A stretch of 7,945 bases of DNA from Acidimicrobiales bacterium. Its GTDB lineage: Bacteria > Actinomycetota > Acidimicrobiia > Acidimicrobiales > JANYDT01. The stretch lies in NCBI GenBank assembly GCA_025358985.1, contig JANYHQ010000350.1, positions 1-7,945 of the forward strand. The letters are read 5' to 3'. The position numbers were made by a program, and so were the translations under genes. The notes beneath the pieces were generated by a model, which saw only the letters and a program-made list of their open reading frames with translations, did no database searches and was not told the origin of the DNA. Shown in pieces: positions 1 through 6,779 of this stretch; position 1 is the stretch's first letter; every line of letters begins with the position of its first letter.

Positions 1-584
1 GTGGTGTACACAATCGCTGCTCCGTCGACCGCCAACTGTCGGACCGCTTCGATGATCTGCGCTCGTGTGGTGACGTCTGCACCAACCGTGGGTTCGTCGA
101 GCATGAGCACCTTTGGTCGATGCATGAGTGCGCAACCGGTATGCAGCCGTCTGGCTTCGCCTCCAGATAGCTTCACCGCCTTGCGATCAAGCAGGGCGCC
201 AAGGCCTAATTGGTGTGCAACAGAGGTGGCTCTCGCCCTACGCTCGGAGCGTTTCAGGCCGCTCAATTCACCAAAAAACTCAAGGTTTTCGCGCACCGAT
301 AGTGGCGGATAGATGCCCGTGTGTTGTGGTGCAATGCCAACCAGTCCAATGGCTGCCCGGGGGTTGGCGAGCACGTCCACCCCGTTGACCGTCACCGAAC
401 CAGCATCAGCTTTCACCAAGCCAGCAATGATCGACAGCAGCGTGCTCTTACCTGCGCCATTGCGCCCCAACAGGGAAACGATCGACCCCGCCGCCACATC
501 CAATGACACGCCTCGCAGCGCCGTGATGTCCCCATAGCTTTTGTGTACATCGCGAACACTCAGCACCAGGGACAACCTAGTCAT
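1..584 (-). CDS. ABC transporter ATP-binding protein (C-terminus beyond left edge)
   Basis: Reading the minus strand from ATG at 584 gives 194 codons with no stop before the window edge, so the gene is 3'-truncated here. The product is a cytoplasmic ATPase subunit that would power an ABC transporter. Visible motifs are Walker A GRNGAGKST (residues 40-48), Q-loop region APQHTGIYPPL (Q87), signature LSGGE (139-143), and Walker B LMLDEPTVGAD (160-170, with E164 the likely catalytic base). The H-loop histidine would fall just after the last visible residues (IVYTT), outside the window. The single domain resembles ABC-2/DrrA/CcmA-type exporters, but the substrate cannot be told. No strong Shine-Dalgarno lies before 584. 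The start is chosen because the fold begins about 10 residues later. The gene is divergent from the AraC regulator, so it may share control with it (inference). The permease is not visible. Confidence 0.9.
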   Translation of the reverse strand, partial: MTRLSLVLSVRDVHKSYGDITALRGVSLDVAAGSIVSLLGRNGAGKSTLLSIIAGLVKADAGSVTVNGVDVLANPRAAIGLVGIAPQHTGIYPPLSVRENLEFFGELSGLKRSERRARATSVAHQLGLGALLDRKAVKLSGGEARRLHTGCALMHRPKVLMLDEPTVGADVTTRAQIIEAVRQLAVDGAAIVYT

Positions 585-642
585 CGGCCCCGCCCCGCGC
601 CGGTTGAATTCCGGAGGGAGGCTGGGGCGAACGATATCCCTC

Positions 643-656
643 CAACGAATTCGTTG
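643..656. promoter_or_regulatory. 14-bp perfect palindrome, candidate operator
   Basis: CAACGAATTCGTTG is a perfect 14-base palindrome in the 110-base divergent gap between the ABC ATPase and the AraC-type gene, about 40 bases before the latter's GTG. Its place and symmetry suit a binding site for a dimeric regulator. The binding protein is unknown; the adjacent AraC protein would more usually bind direct repeats. No confident -35/-10 pair was assigned. Confidence 0.4.
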
Positions 657-658
657 CT

Positions 659-671
659 CTTGCGTCGCAAG
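659..671. promoter_or_regulatory. 13-bp palindrome adjacent to the first, candidate operator
   Basis: CTTGCGTCGCAAG is a perfect inverted repeat around a central T, lying only two bases after the 643-656 palindrome. The two sequences are unlike each other, so they may bind different proteins, or one may act as a small hairpin in the leader of the AraC-type gene. This is a structural observation only. Confidence 0.35.
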
Positions 672-694
672 CTCGTTCCAGGAATGCTGGGTCC

Positions 695-1522
695 GTGAGT
701 ACACGGGTTGAGATTCGGCGATGGTTCACCACAGTTGCGCCTCCAGAGAGTTTGGCGTGGGCGGTGGCTTGCTCGTGGAGTGCTGTTCCTGACGGTCTGC
801 ATCGATTGACGCCCGACGGCTGCACAGACGTCGTGTGTGTGAGCGATAGCACGATGATGCTGTGCGGGCCGGAGCGCAGCTCTTGGAACTTTCAACTGGC
901 CAATGACATCACTGCGGTTGGTGTGCGCTTACGGCCCGGAATGGCACATGTGCTGTTCGGCATTGATGTGTCAACCATCGTCGACCGGCGAGTTTCGATT
1001 CGCACTGTTATCGGCTCCGAGCGGGCATCTCGCATCCGCTCTGCCCTCAGCCACTGTGAAGCCATTGAAAGTCGCCGACGGGCCTTGGTCCAACAGATCG
1101 CCTACCTTGCCGCCGCCGACGGCGTAGTGACGCATCCAGCCCAGCAGTTCATCGACATGATTCTCGATGTCCTCGTTGAGCGTCCCAGAGCCACGCGGAC
1201 TCACCTTGCAGAGCAGTGTGGAATGTCCGTTCGTGAACTGCATCGTCGCTCACTGCGCTTGTTCGGTTATGGCACTTCGACGTTGGCTCGCATCATGCGG
1301 TTTCAACACCTGCTGGCCCTCGCCACGGCCATGCATGGGTCGCAGTCGCTGGCGTCTCTTGCGGTGGAAGCGGGATATTGCGATCAGGCCCACCTCGCAC
1401 ACGATTGCCGCGCCATCACATCGTTGACGCCGAGCGCGTTCCTTGGCGAGTACTTTCCTACGTTTCCCGATCTGGCCGATCCGTACAAGACGCGAACACC
1501 GCTGGCCCGCAGACTGGGTTGA
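695..1522 (+). CDS. AraC-family transcriptional regulator
   Basis: A 275-residue DNA-binding regulator. Residues 1-110 form an AraC-associated N-terminal domain of the DUF6597 type, judged from the pattern GVRLRPGMAHVLFGI (76-90), and probably serve for sensing or dimerisation. The C-terminal AraC HTH domain covers about 155-255. The first helix-turn-helix is near 168-190 (HLAEQCGMSVRELHRRSLRLF). The second is near 218-240, followed by the family signature GYCDQAHLAHDCRAITSLTP (227-246). The start is GTG at 695; AGGA at 680-683 is a weak, somewhat distant ribosome site, and no upstream in-frame ATG was found. Its stop overlaps the next gene's ATG by one base (TGATG), implying translational coupling. 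It probably controls that partner and/or the divergent ABC gene (inference). The ligand is unknown. Confidence 0.9.
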   Translation: MSTRVEIRRWFTTVAPPESLAWAVACSWSAVPDGLHRLTPDGCTDVVCVSDSTMMLCGPERSSWNFQLANDITAVGVRLRPGMAHVLFGIDVSTIVDRRVSIRTVIGSERASRIRSALSHCEAIESRRRALVQQIAYLAAADGVVTHPAQQFIDMILDVLVERPRATRTHLAEQCGMSVRELHRRSLRLFGYGTSTLARIMRFQHLLALATAMHGSQSLASLAVEAGYCDQAHLAHDCRAITSLTPSAFLGEYFPTFPDLADPYKTRTPLARRLG

Positions 1523-2097
1523 TGACCACCGAGGATGCAGCATCATATTTTCGACGGCTGTCGGCTCGGTTCAGCACTGTTGTAGCGGCAGTTCCGCCTG
1601 AGCTTTGGGGAGGTCCCTCGCCGTGCGACGGTTGGAGCGTTCGAGACGTTGTCGTCCACGTGATTGACACCGAGCGAGATCTGCTTGGCCGTATGCCATT
1701 CGGTCCGTCGACGCTGGCTATCAGGGCGCAACCGGATACGGCGACTCACCTGATCGATGCCTGGCATCACGTTCGCGACGCCGTGCAGACGGCACTGGAC
1801 GATTCGGCGACGGCCGGTCATGGGTACGACGGCTACTTCGGTCCCACCACCTTTGCGCGAACCGTCGATATATTCTACAGCGGTGACCTGCTGGTGCATT
1901 CATGGGATGTTGCCCGAGGGGCGGGTCTTACCGACCTCGAAACCCTCAACGCCGACGACATGCGCCGGACCAAAGCCGAGCTCGAACCAACAGGTGCCGT
2001 CTTGCGCAGCGGCGGTGCGTATGGGCCAGCCATCGAACTCAGCGGCAACGAGTCCGAGCAACAGCAGTTCCTTGCGTGGACAGGACGTATCGCCTGA
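1522..2097 (+). CDS. TIGR03086-like / mycothiol-dependent maleylpyruvate isomerase-type (DinB-fold) protein
   Basis: A 191-residue cytoplasmic protein starting at ATG 1522, inside the TGATG overlap with the AraC-type gene. An open frame extends upstream to 1378, but that part lies within the regulator and is not homologous. The N-terminal helix bundle carries CDGWSVRDVVVHV (35-47), and later GDLLVHSWDVARG (121-133). H46, D122 and H126 match the spacing of the H...E/D-x3-H metal-binding triad known in mycothiol-dependent maleylpyruvate isomerase, so a bound divalent metal is expected. Members of this family act as thiol-dependent isomerases or transferases using mycothiol, which is why an actinobacterial host is suggested. 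The substrate is not known. Pairing with an AraC-type regulator suggests inducible detoxification or catabolism (inference). Confidence 0.85.
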   Translation: MTTEDAASYFRRLSARFSTVVAAVPPELWGGPSPCDGWSVRDVVVHVIDTERDLLGRMPFGPSTLAIRAQPDTATHLIDAWHHVRDAVQTALDDSATAGHGYDGYFGPTTFARTVDIFYSGDLLVHSWDVARGAGLTDLETLNADDMRRTKAELEPTGAVLRSGGAYGPAIELSGNESEQQQFLAWTGRIA

Positions 2098-2102
2098 TCT
2101 CT

Positions 2103-2142
2103 CCCCAGACAAGAACGGGTCATTGAAGCATTCTTGTCGGGG
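2103..2142. terminator. 12-bp hairpin after the DinB-fold gene, possible terminator
   Basis: Bases 2103-2115 pair with 2131-2142 over 12 bp with one bulged A at 2107, leaving a 15-base loop. The hairpin starts six bases after the upstream stop codon and lies between convergent genes, the usual place for a terminator. There is no T-run on either side, so intrinsic termination is not assured. Confidence 0.4.
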
Positions 2143-2199
2143 ATAGTGGGCTATTTGGGGACTTTCCCAGACAAAAGCCCAGCAACGACCCGTCCTTGT
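2109..2199. repeat. Long-range inverted repeat enclosing a second hairpin
   Basis: Bases 2109-2121 (ACAAGAACGGGTC) pair with 2187-2199 (GACCCGTCCTTGT) at 12 of 13 positions. The left arm shares seven bases (2109-2115) with the 2103-2142 hairpin, so the two folds are mutually exclusive. A nine-base direct repeat, CCCAGACAA, also occurs at 2104-2112 and 2166-2174. Together these fill most of the 132-base gap between convergent genes, where no coding sequence is seen. Confidence 0.5.
2147..2181. terminator. Second irregular hairpin in the convergent gap
   Basis: Bases 2147-2156 pair with 2173-2181 (9 bp, bulged A at 2153). Inside this, GGGA 2158-2161 pairs with TCCC 2165-2168 around a three-base loop. 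It sits 48 bases after the lutC stop on the minus strand, so it could end the lut transcript, but no T-run follows in either direction. Confidence 0.35.
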
Positions 2200-2229
2200 A
2201 GTGGATGGGGGCCGTGGGTGGGTCGGGTC

Positions 2230-2886
2230 TCAGCCCACGAGGCAAACGTGGACCGCAACCGGGCCGTGCACACCCACGGTGAGAATCATCTCGATATCGC
2301 CGGTACGACTGGGTCCGGTGATGAGTACCACATTGGCCGGCATGGGTTGGGACCCGAACGCCAGGAGGACGTCGGCCGTGGTGGCCACGATACGATCGAT
2401 GGGAATCACGGCCAGATGTAACCGCGGCAACAAGCTGGCACCTCGGGCCCCTTCCAGTGACGAGTCTTGTACCAACGATCCGGTGGCGGCAATGGCGGCG
2501 TACGGTGCCGTGACGCCCAGATCGGCGGTTTCCGCAGTGTGGCGATCATATGGACGCACATCAACGCCCAGGCTGCGCAACTGCTCCCCCACCGCTTGGG
2601 CCAGAGGCTCCTGCGACACCACCGCCATGGCAATGCCATTGTCGTTCACCAATGTGCGCAGGAAGTCAATGTCCACCGTGGCAGCGCGATGTACGTTCAA
2701 CAAACTGGCAGTGGCATTGCGCTCAAATGACCCCACCAGGTCGCTGGCATCCAACGTGAGATAGGCAATGGAAACGGGGTCAACCTGTGCCGCCGGTTGC
2801 GGATGGGCCACGTTCTCCGGGGTCCCCCGCGCCGCAAACGTCCTGGCCTTGTCGAGGAACGCCACCCGATTGCCGTGCTCAGTCAT
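2230..2886 (-). CDS. lutC: LutC, LUD-domain subunit of L-lactate utilisation complex
   Basis: A 218-residue protein of the LutC/YkgG family, the small cytoplasmic subunit of the LutABC complex that oxidises L-lactate to pyruvate. The LUD fold is shown by DLGVTAPYAAIAATGSLV (122-139), LPRLHLAVIPIDRIV (153-167) and the conserved end ITGPSRTGDIEM (189-200) followed by VGVHGP (204-209). The start is taken as ATG 2886 because it overlaps the lutB stop as ATGA and has AAGGG six bases upstream. An in-frame ATG at 2904 lies inside lutB and is less likely. The frame is intact, but translation coupled to the broken lutB could be reduced. It is the last gene of the minus-strand run. Confidence 0.9.
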   Translation of the reverse strand: MTEHGNRVAFLDKARTFAARGTPENVAHPQPAAQVDPVSIAYLTLDASDLVGSFERNATASLLNVHRAATVDIDFLRTLVNDNGIAMAVVSQEPLAQAVGEQLRSLGVDVRPYDRHTAETADLGVTAPYAAIAATGSLVQDSSLEGARGASLLPRLHLAVIPIDRIVATTADVLLAFGSQPMPANVVLITGPSRTGDIEMILTVGVHGPVAVHVCLVG

Positions 2887-4281
2887 ACGTTGCCCTTGCG
2901 CCACTTGGAGCGAAACGATTCAGCGGCCGGCTTGGGGATGGCCCGCCCCTCCGACCACGCTCGCCCGCCGGGAAGTGAACCAGCCCGATCGCCCAGCAAC
3001 CGACCACCCAAACCAACTGCCCTCATACTGGCTTCATACGTACGCGTATGGCTCCAGGTGGATGCCCACGTAGACCAACCAGCCTGCTCTGCCCGTCCCG
3101 CCCCGAGGTCAACCCGTCGCCGGCGATTGGCCAGCAACAGATCCTGTAGCGGGATAGACACCGGGCAGGCATCCATACACGCTCCGCACAACGTGGAGGC
3201 GTTGGCCACCTCCAGTGCCTCCGGGTGCTCTTCACCGGCCAACAACGGCGTGAGTACTGCACCCATGGGCCCCGAGTACACCCACCCATAGGCATGGCCA
3301 CCCGTTTGGCGATACACCGGACACACGTTGAGGCATGCCCCACAGCCTACTCCGACCGTTGTCCATGATCACCACATGGACTTCCTCGGGGCCATCGCCG
3401 TCACCGGGACGACGGGGGCCGGTGATGATGTTGGTATAGCTCGACAGCGGCTGGCCAGTACCGCTACGGGCCAACAGGTTGAGCACCAGATTGGCGTCGG
3501 CCCAATTCTCCACGATGCGCTCCATGCCCATCATGGCCACGTGGACCCGAGGCAGCGTGGTGCACATACGACCATTGCCTTCATTCTCCACCAGCAAGAT
3601 GGACCCAGTTTCGGCGATGGCCAGATTGCAGCCACTGATACCCAGATCAGCGTGGAGAAACTTTTGCCGCAACGTTTTGCGGGCAAAGGCATTGAGAACT
3701 TCGGGGTCATGGCCAATGCCACCAGCATCAGCGCGTTCATCAAAGATCCGTTTGATGTCGTGGCGGTCCAGGTGCACTGCCGGGGCGATGATGTGACTGG
3801 GCGTGTCGTGGTCGAGCTGGATGATCCACTCCCCCAGATCTGTCTCCACCACCTCGCATCCGGCGGCTTCGAGGTCGGCGTTGAGTGCCGTTTCTTCGGT
3901 AGCCATCGACTTGCCCTTGACAACCGTACGCGCGCCTATGGACTTGGCGATATCTAGTATGGCGTCGTTGGCCGCTCGAGCATCTGCGGCCCAATGCACA
4001 TGAACACCCATGGCCAACAAGTTGTCGGCAAACTGCTCCAGCAACTGTGGCAGTCGCTCGATGGTGCGCGCCCGCATGGCCCGAGCCGCCATTCGCAGCT
4101 CATCAGCGTCGCCCACCGTGCCATCGTGATGGCTGACGCCCACCTGGGCCATGGCGCCAGCCTTGCGGGTGGCAAAAATGTCGACCCCCCTGGACACTTT
4201 GTTGCCCAGCGCCTGATCGGCAATGGCATCGCGCTGACGATCCCGCAGCTTGGTGCCATCGAGTGAATGCGTGCCGCTCAT
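2883..4281 (-). pseudogene. lutB: LutB, LUD plus ferredoxin-like subunit, disrupted by internal deletion/frameshift
   Basis: LutB is the iron-sulfur subunit of the lactate-oxidising complex. From ATG 4281 the frame reads a typical LUD half: VKGKSMATEET (121-131), EVVETDLGEWIIQL (143-156), SGCNLAIAETGSILLVENEG (216-235) and VVIMDNGRS (303-311). After S311 (codon 3351-3349) the frame continues into unrelated sequence. Homology resumes at 3344 in another frame as CGACLNVCPVYR, followed by GGHAYGWVYSGPMGAVLTPL, a second cluster CGACMDACP and an intact C-terminus ending at 2883. From family knowledge about 15 residues normally separate DNGRS from the second cluster cysteine; here four bases remain, so about 41 bases are missing, including the first cysteine of CIRCGAC. 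The span of 1399 bases plus 41 gives 480 codons, the usual LutB length. An assembly error is the alternative. The last four bases overlap lutC. Confidence 0.85.
2893..2897 (-). promoter_or_regulatory. Ribosome binding site of lutC
   Basis: AAGGG on the minus strand, six bases before ATG 2886 and inside the end of lutB. It decides the lutC start in favour of 2886 over the in-frame ATG at 2904, which lies upstream of this site. Confidence 0.6.
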
Positions 4282-4302
4282 CAGTGCGACGGTACCAGCG
4301 CC

Positions 4303-4335
4303 ACGTTGCCAACCCGTCAGCCCGATAACGTTGCC
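4303..4335. repeat. Paired 8-base direct repeat upstream of lutB
   Basis: ACGTTGCC occurs at 4303-4310 and again at 4328-4335, 25 bases apart, in the 64-base gap between the RHH gene and lutB. RHH proteins often bind short repeats near their own genes, so this could be an operator, but two copies of an 8-mer are weak evidence. Confidence 0.25.
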
Positions 4336-4345
4336 ATCACTCGCC

Positions 4346-4563
4346 TCACACTGTGCGAACAGCGGCGGCTACCAACTCCGCCGGGACTGAACCGAACTTG
4401 CGATCGGCCTCGGCCAAGGCCAATCCAGCGCGTCCATCCGGACATGATGGGCGATTGCTTCGGTCACCACGGTGGAGACACTTTGGTTGCGTTCAGCGGC
4501 CAGGGAGCGAAGCGCAGCTCCCAACTCGCTGGGTACGGTGAGACGGAGTCGATCAACTGCCAT
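4346..4563 (-). pseudogene. Small ribbon-helix-helix (CopG/Arc-type) protein, apparently frameshifted
   Basis: From ATG 4563 (another in-frame ATG is at 4572) the frame encodes an RHH-like N-terminus. A strand RLRLTVP (residues 5-11) is followed by two helices, SELGAALRSLAAERN and SVSTVVTEAIAHHV. After MDALD the frame turns into an implausible W/P/R-rich tail ending at 4369. The neighbouring frame continues as LALAEADRKFGSVPAELV and stops at TGA 4346, which fits the polar helix expected there. Restoring one base near 4423-4425 gives exactly 73 codons (72 residues). RHH proteins are DNA-binding repressors or antitoxins; no toxin partner lies nearby, so a lut-operon regulator is the likelier role (inference). 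It follows lutA by 16 bases. The unshifted 64-residue version keeps the whole RHH core and might still bind DNA. Confidence 0.65.
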
Positions 4564-4579
4564 GCACACCATCGTACGG

Positions 4580-5323
4580 CTACGTCGGGGGAAGGCGTTC
4601 GGCCAGGATCTCGGCCAGATGGCGCACCCGCACGGTGCTTCCACGCTCCTCCAAGCGGCTACGTAGATGCATCAGGCAACTACCGTCACTGCCCACCAGT
4701 GTGGCCACATCCGAGGGCAATGAATCGAGCTTCTCGTCTGCCATGGCCACTGACGTTTCCGGCAACTTGACGCTGAACAATCCGCCGAACCCGCAGCAGC
4801 GCCGGTCATCAGGCCACGCCACCGCCGAACACCCAGCCGCCCCCAACAGATCCACCGGCTGATTTTCGATCCGCAGCTCGCGCAGCATGTGACACGAGTG
4901 GTGATACGCCACCTCTTGCGCCGCCGCCTCCGGCAGCAACGGCAGCAACGGTACCGGGTGCACCGCCAAGAACTCCGACAGTTCATACGTACGCTTACCG
5001 AGCGCCTCGGCGCGGATGCGGGCATCGTGATCACCCACCACTTCGAACAGCTCGGGCCAGAACACCCGCACCATGGTGGCGCACGACCCTGCGGGCACCA
5101 CCACGGCGTCGCCACCATCGGCCTCCAATGCCGCCAGCGTGGTGCGAGCCACCTTGGCTGCCTCATGGGCGAACCCGGAGTTCCACGCCGGCTGACCGCA
5201 ACACGTTTGGGCCAACGGCACACTGACCTCGCACCCGGCGGCCCGTAACAACTTCACGGTGGCCTCACCCACTTCGGGCTGGAACATATCCACCAGACAG
5301 GTGATGAACAACGACACTCGCAT
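4580..5323 (-). CDS. lutA: LutA, CCG-domain subunit of L-lactate utilisation complex
   Basis: A 247-residue protein of the LutA/YkgE family, close to the usual length of about 240. It carries two cysteine-rich CCG domains that ligate iron-sulfur centres and passes electrons in L-lactate oxidation with LutB and LutC. The first set is C9, C41-C42-G43 (in TCCGQPAWNSG) and C81. The second is C144 (HHSCHMLREL), C176-C177-G178 (RRCCGFGGLFSVKLP) and C216. All expected cysteines are present. The start at ATG 5323 gives the family start MRVSLFITCLVD; an in-frame ATG 36 codons upstream lies inside the malic enzyme gene and adds Arg/Trp-rich nonsense. The gene lies 31 bases after the malic enzyme stop, in the same direction. 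No clear Shine-Dalgarno is seen. Confidence 0.93.
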   Translation of the reverse strand: MRVSLFITCLVDMFQPEVGEATVKLLRAAGCEVSVPLAQTCCGQPAWNSGFAHEAAKVARTTLAALEADGGDAVVVPAGSCATMVRVFWPELFEVVGDHDARIRAEALGKRTYELSEFLAVHPVPLLPLLPEAAAQEVAYHHSCHMLRELRIENQPVDLLGAAGCSAVAWPDDRRCCGFGGLFSVKLPETSVAMADEKLDSLPSDVATLVGSDGSCLMHLRSRLEERGSTVRVRHLAEILAERLPPT

Positions 5324-5354
5324 GACTGCTGAAGGTAGCCCAGCCGCCAACCCG

Positions 5355-6779
5355 CTACGCCACGGGATCTCCTCGGCGCGCCACCCCCGCCTCCACCGCG
5401 GCCTTGGCCACCGCTTCGGCCACCGCCTCACTCACTCGGCGGTTGAACACACTGGGCACGATGTATTCGGGGCCCAACTCATCAGCGCCGATGACGCCAG
5501 CGATGGCCACCGCCGCTGCCAGCTTCATGGACTCGGTGATCGTGGACGCTCGCACGTCGAGCGCCCCCCGGAACACTCCAGGAAACGCCAACACATTGTT
5601 GATCTGATTGGGATAGTCGCTGCGACCGGTGGCCAACACGGCCACTTTCGAGGCAATGGCCTCCGGGGACACATCCGGCACCGGGTTGGCCAACGTGAAC
5701 ACGATCCGATTTGCAGCCATGAGATCAATGCCATCCTCCGGAATGGCACCCGGTACCGACAGTCCAATGACCACATCAGCGCCCCGGAGCGCATCACGCA
5801 CCGAGCCGGTGAGTCCACGCGGGTTGGTGAGCGCCGCATACGTTCGCCGAGCCGCATCGAGATCATCACGACCTGCATGCACAATCCCGTGCTCATCCAC
5901 ACCCACCACATCGCGTACCCCGTGGGCCAAGATGATATTGGTACACGCAGTTCCAGCCGCCCCCACTCCCACCACCACCACCCGCAGTCCGTCCGGTGAT
6001 TTGCCCACCACCCGCAGCGCATTCACCAATGCCGCCAACACCACGATGGCAGTGCCGTGCTGATCATCATGGAACACCGGGATGTCGAGTTCCTCACGCA
6101 ACCGGGCCTCTATTTCGAAGCAGCGTGGCGCACTGATGTCTTCCAGGTTGATACCACCGAACCCTGGCGCAATGGCCTTCACGATACGGACTATTTCATC
6201 AGGATTCTTGGTGTCGAGGCAGATGGGCCAGGCATCCACGTCGGCAAACTCCTTGAACAACATGGCCTTGCCCTCCATCACCGGCATGGCCGCCGCCGGA
6301 CCCAGATCCCCGAGTCCCAATACCGCCGTGCCATCGGTGACCACCGCCACCGTATTGCGCTTGATGGTAAGCGTCCATGCTTTGGCGGGATCTTCGGCAA
6401 TGGCCAGACAGATGCGCCCCACGCCAGGCGTATAAGCCATGGAGAGGTCATCACGGGTCTTGATGGGCACTTTGGGAGCTACCGAGATCTTGCCGCCGAG
6501 GTGCAGGCGAAATGTACGGTCCGACACGCTGCGCACCACCACTCCCGGCAACGCCGCACAGGCCGCCGAGATCCGGGCGGCGTGGTCCTCATCCGTGCAG
6601 GACACGGTGACATCGCGAGTCACCACATTGGCAGCAGTGCGTACGAGGTCTATGGCGCCGAGAATGCCACCCTCGTTGCCGATGGCGGTGGCCACTGACG
6701 CAAATGCACCAGGGTGTTGGGGGATGTCGAGACGGATGGTTATGCTGTACGAAGCAGAGGGATGACCATTCACGACCAC
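5355..6779 (-). CDS. ACT-domain malic enzyme (malate dehydrogenase, oxaloacetate-decarboxylating)
   Basis: A 474-residue cytoplasmic enzyme converting malate to pyruvate and CO2 with reduction of NAD(P). Residues about 12-85 form an N-terminal ACT domain, known elsewhere as a small-ligand regulatory module. The malic N-domain (about 95-225) has Y116 in AYTPGV, K171 in MEGKA and E213-D214 in NLEDI. D238-D239 in HDDQHGT complete the metal site. The Rossmann domain shows VGVGAAGTA (270-278) with D295 near the end of the second strand, mildly favouring NAD. SDYPNQINNVLAFPGVFRGA (387-406) is a strong family signature. The start is GTG at 6779 or GTG at 6773; the ACT domain begins later, so both are possible. 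It sits between cysN (32-base gap) and lutA (31-base gap), placing pyruvate supply next to lactate oxidation. Confidence 0.93.
   Translation of the reverse strand: MVVNGHPSASYSITIRLDIPQHPGAFASVATAIGNEGGILGAIDLVRTAANVVTRDVTVSCTDEDHAARISAACAALPGVVVRSVSDRTFRLHLGGKISVAPKVPIKTRDDLSMAYTPGVGRICLAIAEDPAKAWTLTIKRNTVAVVTDGTAVLGLGDLGPAAAMPVMEGKAMLFKEFADVDAWPICLDTKNPDEIVRIVKAIAPGFGGINLEDISAPRCFEIEARLREELDIPVFHDDQHGTAIVVLAALVNALRVVGKSPDGLRVVVVGVGAAGTACTNIILAHGVRDVVGVDEHGIVHAGRDDLDAARRTYAALTNPRGLTGSVRDALRGADVVIGLSVPGAIPEDGIDLMAANRIVFTLANPVPDVSPEAIASKVAVLATGRSDYPNQINNVLAFPGVFRGALDVRASTITESMKLAAAVAIAGVIGADELGPEYIVPSVFNRRVSEAVAEAVAKAAVEAGVARRGDPVA

Noticed and set aside
1..312. Plus-strand open frame from the left edge
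   Set aside because: It is antisense to the ABC ATPase, whose Walker, signature and Q-loop motifs are all on the minus strand.
1378..1521. Upstream extension of the MDMPI-like gene
   Set aside because: This part overlaps the AraC HTH domain in another frame and adds residues without homology; ATG 1522 in the TGATG overlap is the better start.
2103..2199. Integron attC site
   Set aside because: The structure is imperfectly palindromic with bulged bases, but no RYYYAAC/GTTRRRY core pair is placed at its ends and no integrase or cassette array is nearby.
3320..3360. Programmed ribosomal frameshift in lutB
   Set aside because: No slippery heptamer is seen at the junction, and a frameshift alone would not restore the missing residues including a cluster cysteine; a deletion explains both.
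3328..3957. 209-codon open frame on the plus strand
   Set aside because: It lies antisense to the LUD half of lutB, has no recognisable motif, and is explained by G/C-rich codon bias on the opposite strand.
4346..4563. Antitoxin of a toxin-antitoxin pair
   Set aside because: The RHH core would suit an antitoxin, but no RelE/ParE/PIN-like small gene lies next to it; both neighbours are lut genes.
5259..5999. 246-codon open frame on the plus strand, His-rich
   Set aside because: Antisense to malic enzyme and lutA; its His/Arg-rich composition is typical of a shadow frame.
6057..6698. 213-codon open frame on the plus strand
   Set aside because: Antisense to the malic enzyme N-terminal half, which has clear catalytic motifs on the minus strand.
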